A stretch of DNA of 46,499 bases from an uncultured Lachnospiraceae bacterium (GCA_947169235.1 CAMVOY010000015.1:1-46499); one strand, 5' to 3'. Shown: positions 35,447 through 43,496, counted from the stretch's first letter. The notes: generated by a model not told the origin, from the sequence alone. Program-made: numbers and translations.

Positions 35447-36943
35447 ATGAGTATCAGAAAATCTTCATTTACCGGAAAGATACTTCTTGTTGCTATCGCG
35501 ATCCTAACGGTAACGATAGTTATTTTTGCGTATATCTCTACCATGCGTTCTCAGAAATCCGTTAAAGAGCTGATGTGTAACCGAATGATCAATATCACTA
35601 ATTCTGCGGCAGCTATGATAAACGGTGATGATCTGCGCGCGATCAAGGGAAATATTTCAGATGCGAAAACAGAAGAGTATAAAAGGATCAACTCTGTTCT
35701 TGATGTCTTTTTTCATTCCGTTGAATTAAAATATGTATATGCCGTGAAGCTGCTGCCTGACGGTTATGGCGTTGTTGTCGATCCGGATATGCAGGCCGAG
35801 GATGAGTACGGCGAGATCATCGAGAGTACGCCTGCGCTTGAGGCTGCCATGGACGGAGTTCCGTCAGCTGATGAGGAGTCGACATCTGACAGATGGGGAA
35901 GCTTCTACAGCTCATACTCACCGGTGTATGATTCGAATAAGAATATCGTGGGAGTTATCGCGGTAGACTTTGATGCTGACTGGTTTGATACCAGAAAGGG
36001 AACGCTTGACAAATTCCTTCTGATGCTGTGTGTGGTTATAGTACTCGGAAGTGTGATAATAGTTTGGATCATCACACGCAGAGCCAGGAGAGAGCTCAAT
36101 GAGAGGAGACGTGAGGGTGAGAGATTGCTCGCGACCAAGCGTGCGATCGAGCAGGCAGAGGCTACCAAGCGTGATTTCCTTACGCATATCACTCAGGAGG
36201 TTCGTACTCCCGTGCACACTGTCCTCGAGAAGAATGACAGGATCCTCGAAGAAACCGACGTTGACAGGACCAGGCTCTGTGCGAATAACATCCGTACGGC
36301 AGGCCATTCGTTGCTCGCCATGATCAATGATATCCTGGATTACTCAAATATCGAGGATGGCAAGGTGAAACTAGAGCAGAAGGAGTACGATGTAGTTGAG
36401 CTTATCGATAAGCTGGTAAGGACCATTACACCGTCAGCCAGGGAGAACAGGCTTGAGTTCGAGCTGACTGTCGATGAGGTGCTTCCAAGATATCTTTACG
36501 GAGATGCTCCGAAGCTGTCCCAGATCATTATGAACCTGCTTTCCAACGCAGTGAAGTTCACACCTGAGGGAAGCGTGAGCTTGTCATTTTTCATGGTTTC
36601 ACTCGATGGAGACGAGGTTGCCATAAAGATCAGCGTAGAGGACACCGGAGTGGGTATCCATCCGGAGGATGTGAACAGACTGTTTAATGCATTTGAGCGT
36701 TTTGACAGAGATAAGAATAACACTACAGGCACCGGTCTCGGTATGGCTATAGTCCAAAGACTGTTAAGGATGATGGACACCGAGCTTACCGTAGAGAGTC
36801 TGTATGGACAGGGGTCGTTGTTTACATTTATCGTAAAGCAGGGAGTGGTCAAAGATACTCCGATAGGAGATTTTGACCATGCTTCGAGCCACCTCAGAAG
36901 TGTGAGAGTTGAAGAGGAGCCCGAAACGGAGGACAGCCTATGA
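35447..36943 (+). CDS. Membrane sensor histidine kinase-like protein without the phospho-accepting His
   Basis: 498 aa from ATG 35447; AAGGGG lies about 10 nt upstream, and the ATG at 35429 has no site. Architecture: membrane helix (~10-30), an extracellular Cache-like sensor (~35-185; WGSFYSSYSPVYDSNKNIVG), second membrane helix (~190-212), HisKA-like helix pair and HATPase. The H box reads FLTHITQEVRTPVH where family members have FLxxMSHEIRTP; the phospho-acceptor position is Gln (CAG, 36194-36196; residue 250). The N box (QIIMNLLSNAVKFTPEG), G1 (DTGVGI) and G2 (GTGLGMAIV) are intact, so it can probably bind ATP but not autophosphorylate on the usual site. It may act as a partner, pseudokinase or heterodimer half for HK2, whose start codon overlaps its stop by 4 nt. 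It sits between hypF and hypC. Confidence 0.85.
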   Translation: MSIRKSSFTGKILLVAIAILTVTIVIFAYISTMRSQKSVKELMCNRMINITNSAAAMINGDDLRAIKGNISDAKTEEYKRINSVLDVFFHSVELKYVYAVKLLPDGYGVVVDPDMQAEDEYGEIIESTPALEAAMDGVPSADEESTSDRWGSFYSSYSPVYDSNKNIVGVIAVDFDADWFDTRKGTLDKFLLMLCVVIVLGSVIIVWIITRRARRELNERRREGERLLATKRAIEQAEATKRDFLTHITQEVRTPVHTVLEKNDRILEETDVDRTRLCANNIRTAGHSLLAMINDILDYSNIEDGKVKLEQKEYDVVELIDKLVRTITPSARENRLEFELTVDEVLPRYLYGDAPKLSQIIMNLLSNAVKFTPEGSVSLSFFMVSLDGDEVAIKISVEDTGVGIHPEDVNRLFNAFERFDRDKNNTTGTGLGMAIVQRLLRMMDTELTVESLYGQGSLFTFIVKQGVVKDTPIGDFDHASSHLRSVRVEEEPETEDSL

Positions 36944-38829
36944 TCAAGCGATGGAGAGAACACGGAATAGGTAAAGTCGCTATCGCAGCTGTAATCTATA
37001 TGGCTGTTGTTGTTGGGCTGTCTGTTTTTTCGGTAAACAGGTCACATTCGATCATGGAGGAGTTGCTGAAAAAGGAGATGATAGATGTTGCCCGTTCAGC
37101 GGCTGCGTCTATTGATGGGGATTATCTTATAAGTATCCATGAGGGTGATGAGGATACAAAGGAATACAAAGAGGTTTATGACACACTCAGTGTGTTTTTG
37201 AAACAGACTCAGGCAAAATACATTTATGTTGTGCGCAGGCATGTGACAGGAAGGTTCGGATTTGTGCTTGATACCGATCCTGAGGACCCTGGTGTATACG
37301 GAGAGCCTGTCATGGGTACGGATGCCATGGAGGAGGCGGTACATGGAAATCCTGCCGTGGATGATAATGCGTACGAAGATCGATGGGGCATTTTTTACTC
37401 GGCTTACTGTCCCGTATACGATACCACCGGAAAGCTTGCCGGACTTGTTTGTGCGGACTTCCCGGCATCATGGTATGAGGGAGAGGTTGCCACGCAGATG
37501 CGTCTGATCATCATCATCGTTGCATCTGCGATAATACTTAGCGTGCTTATAATCGTGCTCGTTTTGTGGAATGCATCACGCGAGGCAAAGATCAAAGCGG
37601 GTGAGAAGGAAGAACTCGAGTTCGCGAAGTCTCTTGCGGAGGAGGCGAACAACAAACGAAATGAGTTCCTCGATATGATGTCGCATGAGATACGTACACC
37701 CATATCCATGGTCATGGGTATGGATGAGATGATACTTCGTGAATCCGTCGAGAAAAATGTCCGCGAGTACGCTGCGGAGATCAGGCATGCGGGGAATATT
37801 TTGTTGTCATTGGTTGATGAGGTCCTCGATATGTCGCAGATTGACAACGGTGATATCGATCTGCATCCTGTCCGTTACGATCCCATGCTTTTGATCTCAG
37901 ATATTTCGGAGATTGTCAGAACACGTTTGCATAACTCGAGCGTGCAGTTTTTCACCGAGATAGATGACAAGATACCAAGCATCGTATTCGGTGATTCAAC
38001 GAGGATCAAGCAGTGCCTTTTAAATCTGCTTTCGAACGCATTACGTTATACAAAGCAGGGTGAGATACATTTTTCGATAACCAGAGAACGACTTCGTGAT
38101 AACAATGTATGGCTTAAGTTCTGTGTATCCGATACCGGAGAAGGTGTACCGAGAGAAGCGGTAAAGAGGATGGTAGATTACTTTGAAACGGGCGAGTGTA
38201 TCGATGACGATATGACCGGTATCACTGAGCTTGGTCTGTCGATGGTTTCGAGATTTTTGAATCAGATGGATACCAAGCTTGAGTTTGAGAGTGAACTTGG
38301 AAAGGGTTCGAGTTTCTTCTTTTCGATCAGGCAGGGGATCATCGACGAGAAGCAGATCGGTGATTTTAAGAGGGCGAGAGAGATCATGTCCTCTTCGGAT
38401 GAGCATATCGAAAAGAAAAAATACATAGCACCTGATGCCAGGATTCTTCTTGTGGATGATGAGAAGATGAATCTCGCAGTAGTGAAGACTCTTCTTCAGT
38501 CAACACAGATAAAGATCGACACGACCATGAGCGGAGCCGAGGCTTTGGAGCTTATGGCAGAGAACACATATGATGTTCTTATATTCGATCACCTTATGAG
38601 AGAGATTGATGGCGTGGAGCTTTTGAGGCTGGTCAGAGAGAACCGCGACAATCCGAACTGCGTCGTGCCTTGTATCGTGCTTACCGCAAATGCGATGGAG
38701 GGTGCGCGTGAAGAATATCTGAAGGTCGGATTTGATGCCTATCTTTCAAAGCCGGTTAATAAGGACAGGATCGAGAGCATGATACTCAGGTATCTGCCTC
38801 GTGCCAAGGTTAAGTTTGAGACGTTTTAA
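36940..38829 (+). CDS. Hybrid sensor histidine kinase with C-terminal receiver domain
   Basis: 629 aa. ATG overlaps the stop of the first kinase (ATGA), so the two are translationally coupled and likely equimolar. Domains: membrane helix (~10-30), extracellular Cache-like sensor (~35-180; DRWGIFYSAYCPVYDTTGK), second helix (~187-210), HisKA with intact FLDMMSHEIRTPIS (His249), HATPase (N box CLLNLLSNALRYT, G1 DTGEGV; the G2 region reads GITELGLSMV, slightly off consensus), then a receiver domain (~500-620) with Asp550 as the likely phosphoacceptor, Thr in VLTANA and Lys in LSKPVN. No separate response regulator with an output domain is nearby, so the downstream target is unknown. Its signal is unknown too. 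HypC follows 13 nt later with its own RBS. Confidence 0.9.
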   Translation: MIKRWREHGIGKVAIAAVIYMAVVVGLSVFSVNRSHSIMEELLKKEMIDVARSAAASIDGDYLISIHEGDEDTKEYKEVYDTLSVFLKQTQAKYIYVVRRHVTGRFGFVLDTDPEDPGVYGEPVMGTDAMEEAVHGNPAVDDNAYEDRWGIFYSAYCPVYDTTGKLAGLVCADFPASWYEGEVATQMRLIIIIVASAIILSVLIIVLVLWNASREAKIKAGEKEELEFAKSLAEEANNKRNEFLDMMSHEIRTPISMVMGMDEMILRESVEKNVREYAAEIRHAGNILLSLVDEVLDMSQIDNGDIDLHPVRYDPMLLISDISEIVRTRLHNSSVQFFTEIDDKIPSIVFGDSTRIKQCLLNLLSNALRYTKQGEIHFSITRERLRDNNVWLKFCVSDTGEGVPREAVKRMVDYFETGECIDDDMTGITELGLSMVSRFLNQMDTKLEFESELGKGSSFFFSIRQGIIDEKQIGDFKRAREIMSSSDEHIEKKKYIAPDARILLVDDEKMNLAVVKTLLQSTQIKIDTTMSGAEALELMAENTYDVLIFDHLMREIDGVELLRLVRENRDNPNCVVPCIVLTANAMEGAREEYLKVGFDAYLSKPVNKDRIESMILRYLPRAKVKFETF

Positions 38830-38842
38830 CAGGAGATAAAAA

Positions 38843-39061
38843 ATGTGTGTAGCATTACCGGGAACGGTTATTGAAGCCGGAAGTAAAAAGTCTATTGTTG
38901 ATTTCGGTGGCAACAGAGTGGAGGCCAGATCAGGACTGGTGGATGTAAAGCCGGGAGACCGTGTTTTGGTCCATGCGGGTTGCATCCTGCAGAAGGTATC
39001 CGAGGAGGAAGCTCTGGAGCTGGAAAAGCTGTTTTCGGAGGTTACGGAGGCAGCAGAATGA
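38843..39061 (+). CDS. hypC: Hydrogenase assembly chaperone HypC
   Basis: 72 aa. Starts MCVALPGTVIEAG, the family signature, with the essential N-terminal Cys2; the rest (VDVKPGDRVLVHAGCILQKV) also matches HypC. It works with HypD to hold the Fe(CN)2CO unit and pass it to EchE. ACAGGAGATAAAAA precedes the ATG. It overlaps the hypE start by 4 nt (ATGA), which suggests coupling. Confidence 0.95.
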   Translation: MCVALPGTVIEAGSKKSIVDFGGNRVEARSGLVDVKPGDRVLVHAGCILQKVSEEEALELEKLFSEVTEAAE

Positions 39062-40077
39062 ATACTAATATAACCATGATACACGGAAGCGGCGGAGCGG
39101 CCACCGGTGAACTGATTCACGAGGTGTTTGCGTCCGCCTTTAATAATACCGTATTGGATGCGATGGAGGATGCCGCGGTGCTCGATGCCGTAAGTGTCTC
39201 AGATGGAACAGGAGCAAAACTGGCGGTGACTACTGACAGTTTTGTCGTGACGCCGGTTGAGTTCAGGGGCGGTGATATCGGCAGGCTTGCCGTATGCGGA
39301 ACAGTTAATGACCTTTTGATGAGAGGTGCCGTGCCGAAGTATATCACTTCGGCCTGGATACTGGAGACAGGCGTTGATACAGAGCTTTTAAAGAGGGTAG
39401 TCAGATCCATGGCGGAGACTGCCCGTGAGGCCGGAGTACAGGTGGTCTGTGGGGACACAAAGGTAATAGAGGGCCGGGGTGGTATCTACGTGAACACGAC
39501 CGGAGTAGGATTTGTTCCGGATAAGGTTGACATCAGTGCGTCGGGTGCGAAGCCCGGTGATGTGATCTTGGTATCGGGTACCATGGGAGATCATCATGCG
39601 GCGATACTGTCGGAGAGAATGTCAATAGAGACTGATATACGCAGCGATGTAGCGCCCTTATGCGACATGTGTGAGGGGCTCAGAGCTTTAAATGTACACT
39701 CGATGCGTGATGTTACCCGAGGTGGCCTGGGAACGGTGCTTAAGGAGCTTGCTGAGGCGTCAGCTACCGTGTTTGAGGTGGAGGATGGTCTGATACCCGT
39801 AGGAGATAAGGTAAGGGAGTTTAGCGGGCTTCTGGGACTCGATCCGATGTATATGGGTAATGAAGGAAAGATGGTGGCGATCGTTCATCCTGACGATGAG
39901 GCGAAAGCTTTGGAGATCATGAGAAACTCAAGGTATGGGCAGGACGCTGCGAGGATCGGTATAGTCGCTGCGCCGGATGAAAAAAAATGCGCCGGAAGTC
40001 TGTATGCCAAGACGTCGATAGGTGGGATAAGAGAGTTGGATGTATTGCAGGGTGAAGGGCTGCCAAGGATATGCTAG
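39058..40077 (+). CDS. hypE: Hydrogenase expression/formation protein HypE
   Basis: 339 aa from ATG 39058, in the ATGA overlap with hypC; an earlier in-frame start at 38980 lies in hypC. It is a PurM/ThiL-like ATPase: MIHGSGGAATGELIHEVF at the N-terminus, TTDSFVVTPVEFRGGDIG, TVNDLLMRGAVPKYIT, GDTKVIEGRG, DVTRGGLGTVLKEL. It ends in GLPRIC, whose final Cys is the carbamoyl acceptor from HypF, then dehydrated to thiocyanate. The stop codon TAG (40075-40077) overlaps the terminal inverted repeat of the palindromic element. Confidence 0.95.
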   Translation: MNTNITMIHGSGGAATGELIHEVFASAFNNTVLDAMEDAAVLDAVSVSDGTGAKLAVTTDSFVVTPVEFRGGDIGRLAVCGTVNDLLMRGAVPKYITSAWILETGVDTELLKRVVRSMAETAREAGVQVVCGDTKVIEGRGGIYVNTTGVGFVPDKVDISASGAKPGDVILVSGTMGDHHAAILSERMSIETDIRSDVAPLCDMCEGLRALNVHSMRDVTRGGLGTVLKELAEASATVFEVEDGLIPVGDKVREFSGLLGLDPMYMGNEGKMVAIVHPDDEAKALEIMRNSRYGQDAARIGIVAAPDEKKCAGSLYAKTSIGGIRELDVLQGEGLPRIC

Positions 40078-40306
40078 CGTAGCACGTCGGACAGATTCAT
40101 AGATTCTTGTCTCACTCTATGCCAAATGCTGCGCATTTGCCCAAGCCGTTCGACTGCGAACTATGTCATCTGTCCTGAGAGGAGTAGTGTGAAAAATCAC
40201 ACTGATATGCTGATTTTTCACACGGCTATTTGTGCCGGAGCGTCACAAATAGCCACTGATGGCAGACGAGAACTGGATGTTCTCGTCGCCACTCCGTCGC
40301 TACGCT
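40076..40306 (+). repeat. Palindrome-rich 231-bp element between hypE and hypD (MITE-like or structured RNA)
   Basis: Ends: AGCGTAGC (40076-40083) and GCTACGCT (40299-40306) are perfect 8-bp inverted repeats. Inside, six further stems occur without overlap or with a single shared base: GGACAGAT-t-CATAG (40089-40102) with CTATG-tc-ATCTGTCC (40161-40175), enclosing CAAATGC/GCATTTG (40123-40129/40133-40139) and GTTCG/CGAAC (40148-40152/40157-40161); GTGTGAAAAATCA/TGATTTTTCACAC (40187-40199/40211-40223); GGCTATTTGTG/CACAAATAGCC (40224-40234/40244-40254); GGC-a-GACGAGAAC/GTTCTCGTC-GCC (40261-40273/40279-40290). No T tract, no protein-coding gene. The hypD RBS lies just outside. Could be an untranslated mobile palindromic element or a folded RNA in the hyp transcript. 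Confidence 0.7.
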
Positions 40307-40323
40307 CCGGAATGGGGAGTAAT

Positions 40324-41358
40324 ATGGAAAGTATCAAGGAATATCTGGCCGGTTATGATGGACCTGCCATGAATATCATGGAGATATGTGGAAGCCATAC
40401 TGAAGCGGTGGCTCGCTTTGGAATACCATCATTGTTATCTGACAAGATCAAGCTGATATCGGGGCCGGGGTGTCCCGTATGCGTGACTACATCGGCGTAT
40501 ATTGACAGGTTGCTTACGCTTGCAAAAGAGGGGAATGTGATCGCAACATTCGGTGATCTTATCAGGGTGCCGGGCAGTCATGATTCGCTGTCTGACGCAA
40601 AGGGTGAAGGCGCGGATATACGCATGGTTTATTCGCCGCTTGATGTGGTGGATCTGGCTGAAAGCGAGCCGGATAAGAGTTTTATTTTTGCGGCGGTCGG
40701 ATTCGAGACGACCACACCGGTGTATGCGCTACTTGTGGAAGAGATCATCGGGCATGGTCTTAAGAATATCAGGCTTCTCACTGCGTTGAAAACCATGCCG
40801 GAAGTTGTAGACGAGATGCTGGCCAAAGGTGCGCCTATAGACGGTTTTCTGGCACCGGGACATGTGTCTGTTGTTACCGGTTATGACATCTTTAAGCCGA
40901 TCGCACAAAAGTATGATATCCCATTTGCTGTCTCCGGGTTTGAGGGCGAGGAGATATTGATCGCATTATATGAGGTGGTCAGGAACAGAGGAAAGGGCGT
41001 TATCAGAAACTGTTATCCGACTGTGGTCTCCGCCGAAGGAAATATTGTTGCAAAGAAAAAGACAGATAAGTATTTTGAAAAATGCGATGCAGCGTGGAGA
41101 GGACTCGGCGTCGTGTCCGGTTCGGGGATGAAGCTGAGAGATGAGTACAGCATTTATGATGCCGGAAGCGACGGGCTTGATTCGGATACAAAGATGAATC
41201 CGGCATGCTCGTGTGCCATGGTTCTCACGGGACGAATGAGGCCGTATGAGTGTCCGCTGTATGGAAAGGTATGTAATCCCGGTAACCCTCAGGGAGCATG
41301 TATGGTATCCACGGAGGGGAGTTGTTATTCTTACTTTGTTAACAAGCGTAGGGATTAG
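40324..41358 (+). CDS. hypD: Hydrogenase formation protein HypD
   Basis: 344 aa from ATG 40324 (MESIKEYLAGYDGPAMN), chosen because ATGGGGAG lies just upstream; the frame stays open back to 40126 only because it crosses the palindromic element. Family motifs: MEICGSHTEAVARFG (catalytic Cys), GPGCPVCVTT, VGFETTTP, and the C-terminal [4Fe-4S] cysteines in ACSCAMVLTG...YECPLYGKVCNPGNPQGACMVS. HypD with HypC assembles the Fe(CN)2CO ligand set. Other Hyp proteins nearby are F, C and E; nickel-inserting HypA and HypB are not in the window. Confidence 0.96.
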   Translation: MESIKEYLAGYDGPAMNIMEICGSHTEAVARFGIPSLLSDKIKLISGPGCPVCVTTSAYIDRLLTLAKEGNVIATFGDLIRVPGSHDSLSDAKGEGADIRMVYSPLDVVDLAESEPDKSFIFAAVGFETTTPVYALLVEEIIGHGLKNIRLLTALKTMPEVVDEMLAKGAPIDGFLAPGHVSVVTGYDIFKPIAQKYDIPFAVSGFEGEEILIALYEVVRNRGKGVIRNCYPTVVSAEGNIVAKKKTDKYFEKCDAAWRGLGVVSGSGMKLRDEYSIYDAGSDGLDSDTKMNPACSCAMVLTGRMRPYECPLYGKVCNPGNPQGACMVSTEGSCYSYFVNKRRD

Positions 41359-41372
41359 AATGGAGGAAAGCG

Positions 41373-42605
41373 ATGATAAACAATAAAAAAAGAAAGCTGC
41401 TCATAATGACTCTTGTATTTGCACTTGTCCTGTGTATATCAGGTGAGACCGGAGCGGTAGCGGAGGTAACCGAAGAGCCTGTAGCGACACCGACAGAGAC
41501 ACCGTATTCTACCGAGGCACCGAAGCCGACCGAAACATCAGAGCCTGCCGTGACAGCAGAGCCGACTGAAACGCCGAAGCCGACCAAAACACCCAAGCCG
41601 ACCAAAACACCCAAGCCCACACCGAATGTGACCAAGGTGACGTTAAGCTGCGCCGGTGACTGCACGATCGGAACGGATCCCGCATTTAACTGGTCGACCA
41701 GCCTGAATGCAATGGTAAATAAGGTCAAGGACAAGAGTTATTTCTTCAAAAATGTTCAGAAGTACTTTGCCAAAGACGATATGACGATCGTTAATTTTGA
41801 AGGGACACTTACTTCGAGAACAACCCGCGCTGATAAAAAGTTTACGTTCAAGGGCCCGGCTTCATACATCAATATTATTAAAAAGGGTAATATAGAGGCG
41901 GTCGCGTTTGCAAACAATCACTGCAGAGATTTTGGACAGGGAAGCTATGAAGACACCATAAAGGTGTTTAAAAACAAAGGGGTAAAATACTCATCCTACG
42001 CCAAAGTAAGCGCGTATAACGTGAAAAAGAATCACACAAAGATAAAGATCGGAATGATCTCCGTGAATGGACTCGAGGGATATCAATCCTCTGCAAACCA
42101 TATTAAAAACGGCATCAAAAAGCTCAAAAAGAAAAAGTGCAACATGATCATAGTGAGTATGCACGCCGGTATAGAGAGACAGTATACACCTGATGGAAAT
42201 CAAAAAAGCATAGCTCATTATGCTGTCGATCAGGGAGCGGATCTGGTGCTCGGTCATCATCCGCATGTCCTTCATGGAGTGGAAAAATACAAAGGTGTAT
42301 ATATCGTTTACAGTCTTGGTAATTTCTGTTTTGGCGGAAACTCAAATCCGTCTGACAAGGATACGATGATCGCGAGACCGCAGTTTACCTTCAGGGAAGG
42401 AAAGCTTCAAAAAAAGAAAACCTCACTCAGATTGATCCCATGCTGCCTCTCATCTACGACCGCATACAACAACTATCAGCCCACTCCGAAAAAGGGAGCT
42501 GAGAAAAAAAGAGTACTTAGAAAAATAAATAACATGTGTGAGGCGCTCGGAACTACTCTGAAAAACAGTTCGGGAAAGTTGACGACAACTTGTATGAAAA
42601 AATGA
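41373..42605 (+). CDS. CapA family secreted metallophosphatase-like protein
   Basis: 410 aa; ATGGAGGAAAG precedes the ATG. Signal peptide (~8-29), then a Thr/Pro/Glu/Lys linker (residues ~30-85, with PKPTKT repeats) that likely spans the cell wall, then a CapA/PgsA-type metallophosphatase domain (~88-380): CAGDCTIGTD, VNFEGTLTSR, FANNHCRDFG, VSMHAGIE, GHHPHVLHGVEKY, YSLGNFCFGG. CapA domains occur with poly-gamma-glutamate synthesis but also alone in clostridial cell-surface proteins; no pgsBC lies nearby, so the substrate is unknown. It follows hypD by 14 nt and might be in the same transcript, with no obvious functional link. Confidence 0.88.
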   Translation: MINNKKRKLLIMTLVFALVLCISGETGAVAEVTEEPVATPTETPYSTEAPKPTETSEPAVTAEPTETPKPTKTPKPTKTPKPTPNVTKVTLSCAGDCTIGTDPAFNWSTSLNAMVNKVKDKSYFFKNVQKYFAKDDMTIVNFEGTLTSRTTRADKKFTFKGPASYINIIKKGNIEAVAFANNHCRDFGQGSYEDTIKVFKNKGVKYSSYAKVSAYNVKKNHTKIKIGMISVNGLEGYQSSANHIKNGIKKLKKKKCNMIIVSMHAGIERQYTPDGNQKSIAHYAVDQGADLVLGHHPHVLHGVEKYKGVYIVYSLGNFCFGGNSNPSDKDTMIARPQFTFREGKLQKKKTSLRLIPCCLSSTTAYNNYQPTPKKGAEKKRVLRKINNMCEALGTTLKNSSGKLTTTCMKK

Positions 42606-42765
42606 ATTATTATTCATATGTTATTGCTCCAAAATGAGGTCGAAATAGTGAATTTGTATCATGAATGACGATTTTTGATTAAAAATGGGTTGATAGAGTT
42701 ACTATTTCACTGAATTTGAACAAAAGTGGCGAAAACACGTGCTTTGACGCATGTTTTCGCCACTT
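42602..42765 (+). promoter_or_regulatory. Gene-free stretch with four stem-loops, the last terminator-like
   Basis: No gene was seen from 42606 to 42915. Stems found: ATGAAT/ATTCAT (42602-42607/42612-42617); GAAATAGT/ACTATTTC (42642-42649/42701-42708) enclosing ATTTTT/AAAAAT (42671-42676/42681-42686); and AAGTGGCGAAAACA/TGTTTTCGCCACTT (42724-42737/42752-42765), 14 perfect pairs with three more inside. The last could terminate the capA transcript, although the tail ATTTATG is a weak U tract. Confidence 0.5.
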
Positions 42766-42834
42766 ATTTATGTGAAAAAATGACCGTTTTTCTGAAGAAA
42801 AATAACAAAAATTTAATTTTTTTTCAAAAAAGGC

Positions 42835-42863
42835 TTGCAATTACGTGTGAATAGTATTATATT
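42835..42863 (+). promoter_or_regulatory. Promoter of the DUF6465-like gene
   Basis: TTGCAA (42835-42840), 17-nt spacer, TATATT (42858-42863). The -35 hexamer is the same as at rpmB. Confidence 0.65.
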
Positions 42864-42915
42864 AGTGTATGCAACGTATAGATTTTTTGTCCGATTCATA
42901 AAAGGAGAAATGAGC

Positions 42916-43413
42916 ATGGATATCAAAACAACCACATCCAAGGCACCTGTAGCAAAGACTACAGAGGCAGCAAAGACAACTGAGGCTGCAAAGACTACTA
43001 CAACAGCAGCTAAGCCGGCAGCAGCTAAGCCTGCAGCAAAGAAGCCTGCAGCAAAGAAACCTGCAGCTAAAAAGCCTGCAGCAAAGAAGCCTGCAGCTAA
43101 GAAGACTACTGCAGCTAAGAAGCCTGCAGCAGCTAAGAAGGCACCTGCAAAGAAGGCTACTACTAAGAGAGGCCGCAAGCCGGGTTCAAAGAATAAGGTA
43201 GTTGAGAGCGTACAGGAGACAATCGTACAGGTTGATGGCGTAGATATCGCTGTAGCTGAGACACTTGTTACCCGTGTTAAGGAGGCATACAAGAACTCAG
43301 GTCATCGTATCGGAAACATCAAGTCTCTCCGCATCTACATCAATGTTAATGATCGCAAGGCTTACTATGTGATCAATGACAAGCAGGATGAGCAGAATGT
43401 AATCGATCTTTGA
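42916..43413 (+). CDS. DUF6465-like protein with a histone-H1-like Lys/Ala/Pro tail
   Basis: 165 aa from ATG 42916, the start best spaced from AAAGGAG (42901-42907); ATG 42910 is too close. Residues ~1-90 are low complexity: KTTEAAKTT repeats, then five AAKKP-type units and KRGRKPGSKNK, an AT-hook-like basic motif at its end. The C-terminal ~70 residues (VQVDGVDIAVAETLVTRVKE, LRIYINVNDRKAYYVIND) match the small domain annotated as DUF6465 in Lachnospiraceae. I infer a DNA- or RNA-associated, nucleoid-type role from composition only. Codons are strongly biased to gca/gct-aag, as in highly expressed genes. Own promoter and terminator. Confidence 0.75.
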   Translation: MDIKTTTSKAPVAKTTEAAKTTEAAKTTTTAAKPAAAKPAAKKPAAKKPAAKKPAAKKPAAKKTTAAKKPAAAKKAPAKKATTKRGRKPGSKNKVVESVQETIVQVDGVDIAVAETLVTRVKEAYKNSGHRIGNIKSLRIYINVNDRKAYYVINDKQDEQNVIDL

Positions 43414-43435
43414 TCCTTTGATCAATGAACATTCG

Positions 43436-43467
43436 GGGCCGGTGCATATGCATCGGCCCTTTTTTTG
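43436..43467 (+). terminator. Intrinsic terminator after the DUF6465-like gene
   Basis: GGGCCGGTGCA and TGCATCGGCCC pair (one G-U), with GGGCC starting at 43436 and CGGCCC ending at 43459, followed by T8. Confidence 0.92.
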
Positions 43468-43496
43468 TTGATTTTTGTTTGATTGTTTGGTAGAAT
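43468..43496 (+). promoter_or_regulatory. Promoter of the MalT/LuxR-type regulator
   Basis: TTGATT (43468-43473), 17-nt spacer, TAGAAT (43491-43496). The last 16 nt are identical to 19203-19218 before rpmB. Confidence 0.7.

Noticed and set aside
38980-39057. Longer HypE start at 38980
   Set aside because: It would overlap hypC by about 80 nt; the ATG at 39058 gives the canonical HypE N-terminus and a coupled ATGA overlap.
40126-40323. N-terminal extension of HypD from 40126
   Set aside because: HypD proteins begin close to the MEICGSH motif; the extension is the palindromic element read as protein and lacks an RBS.
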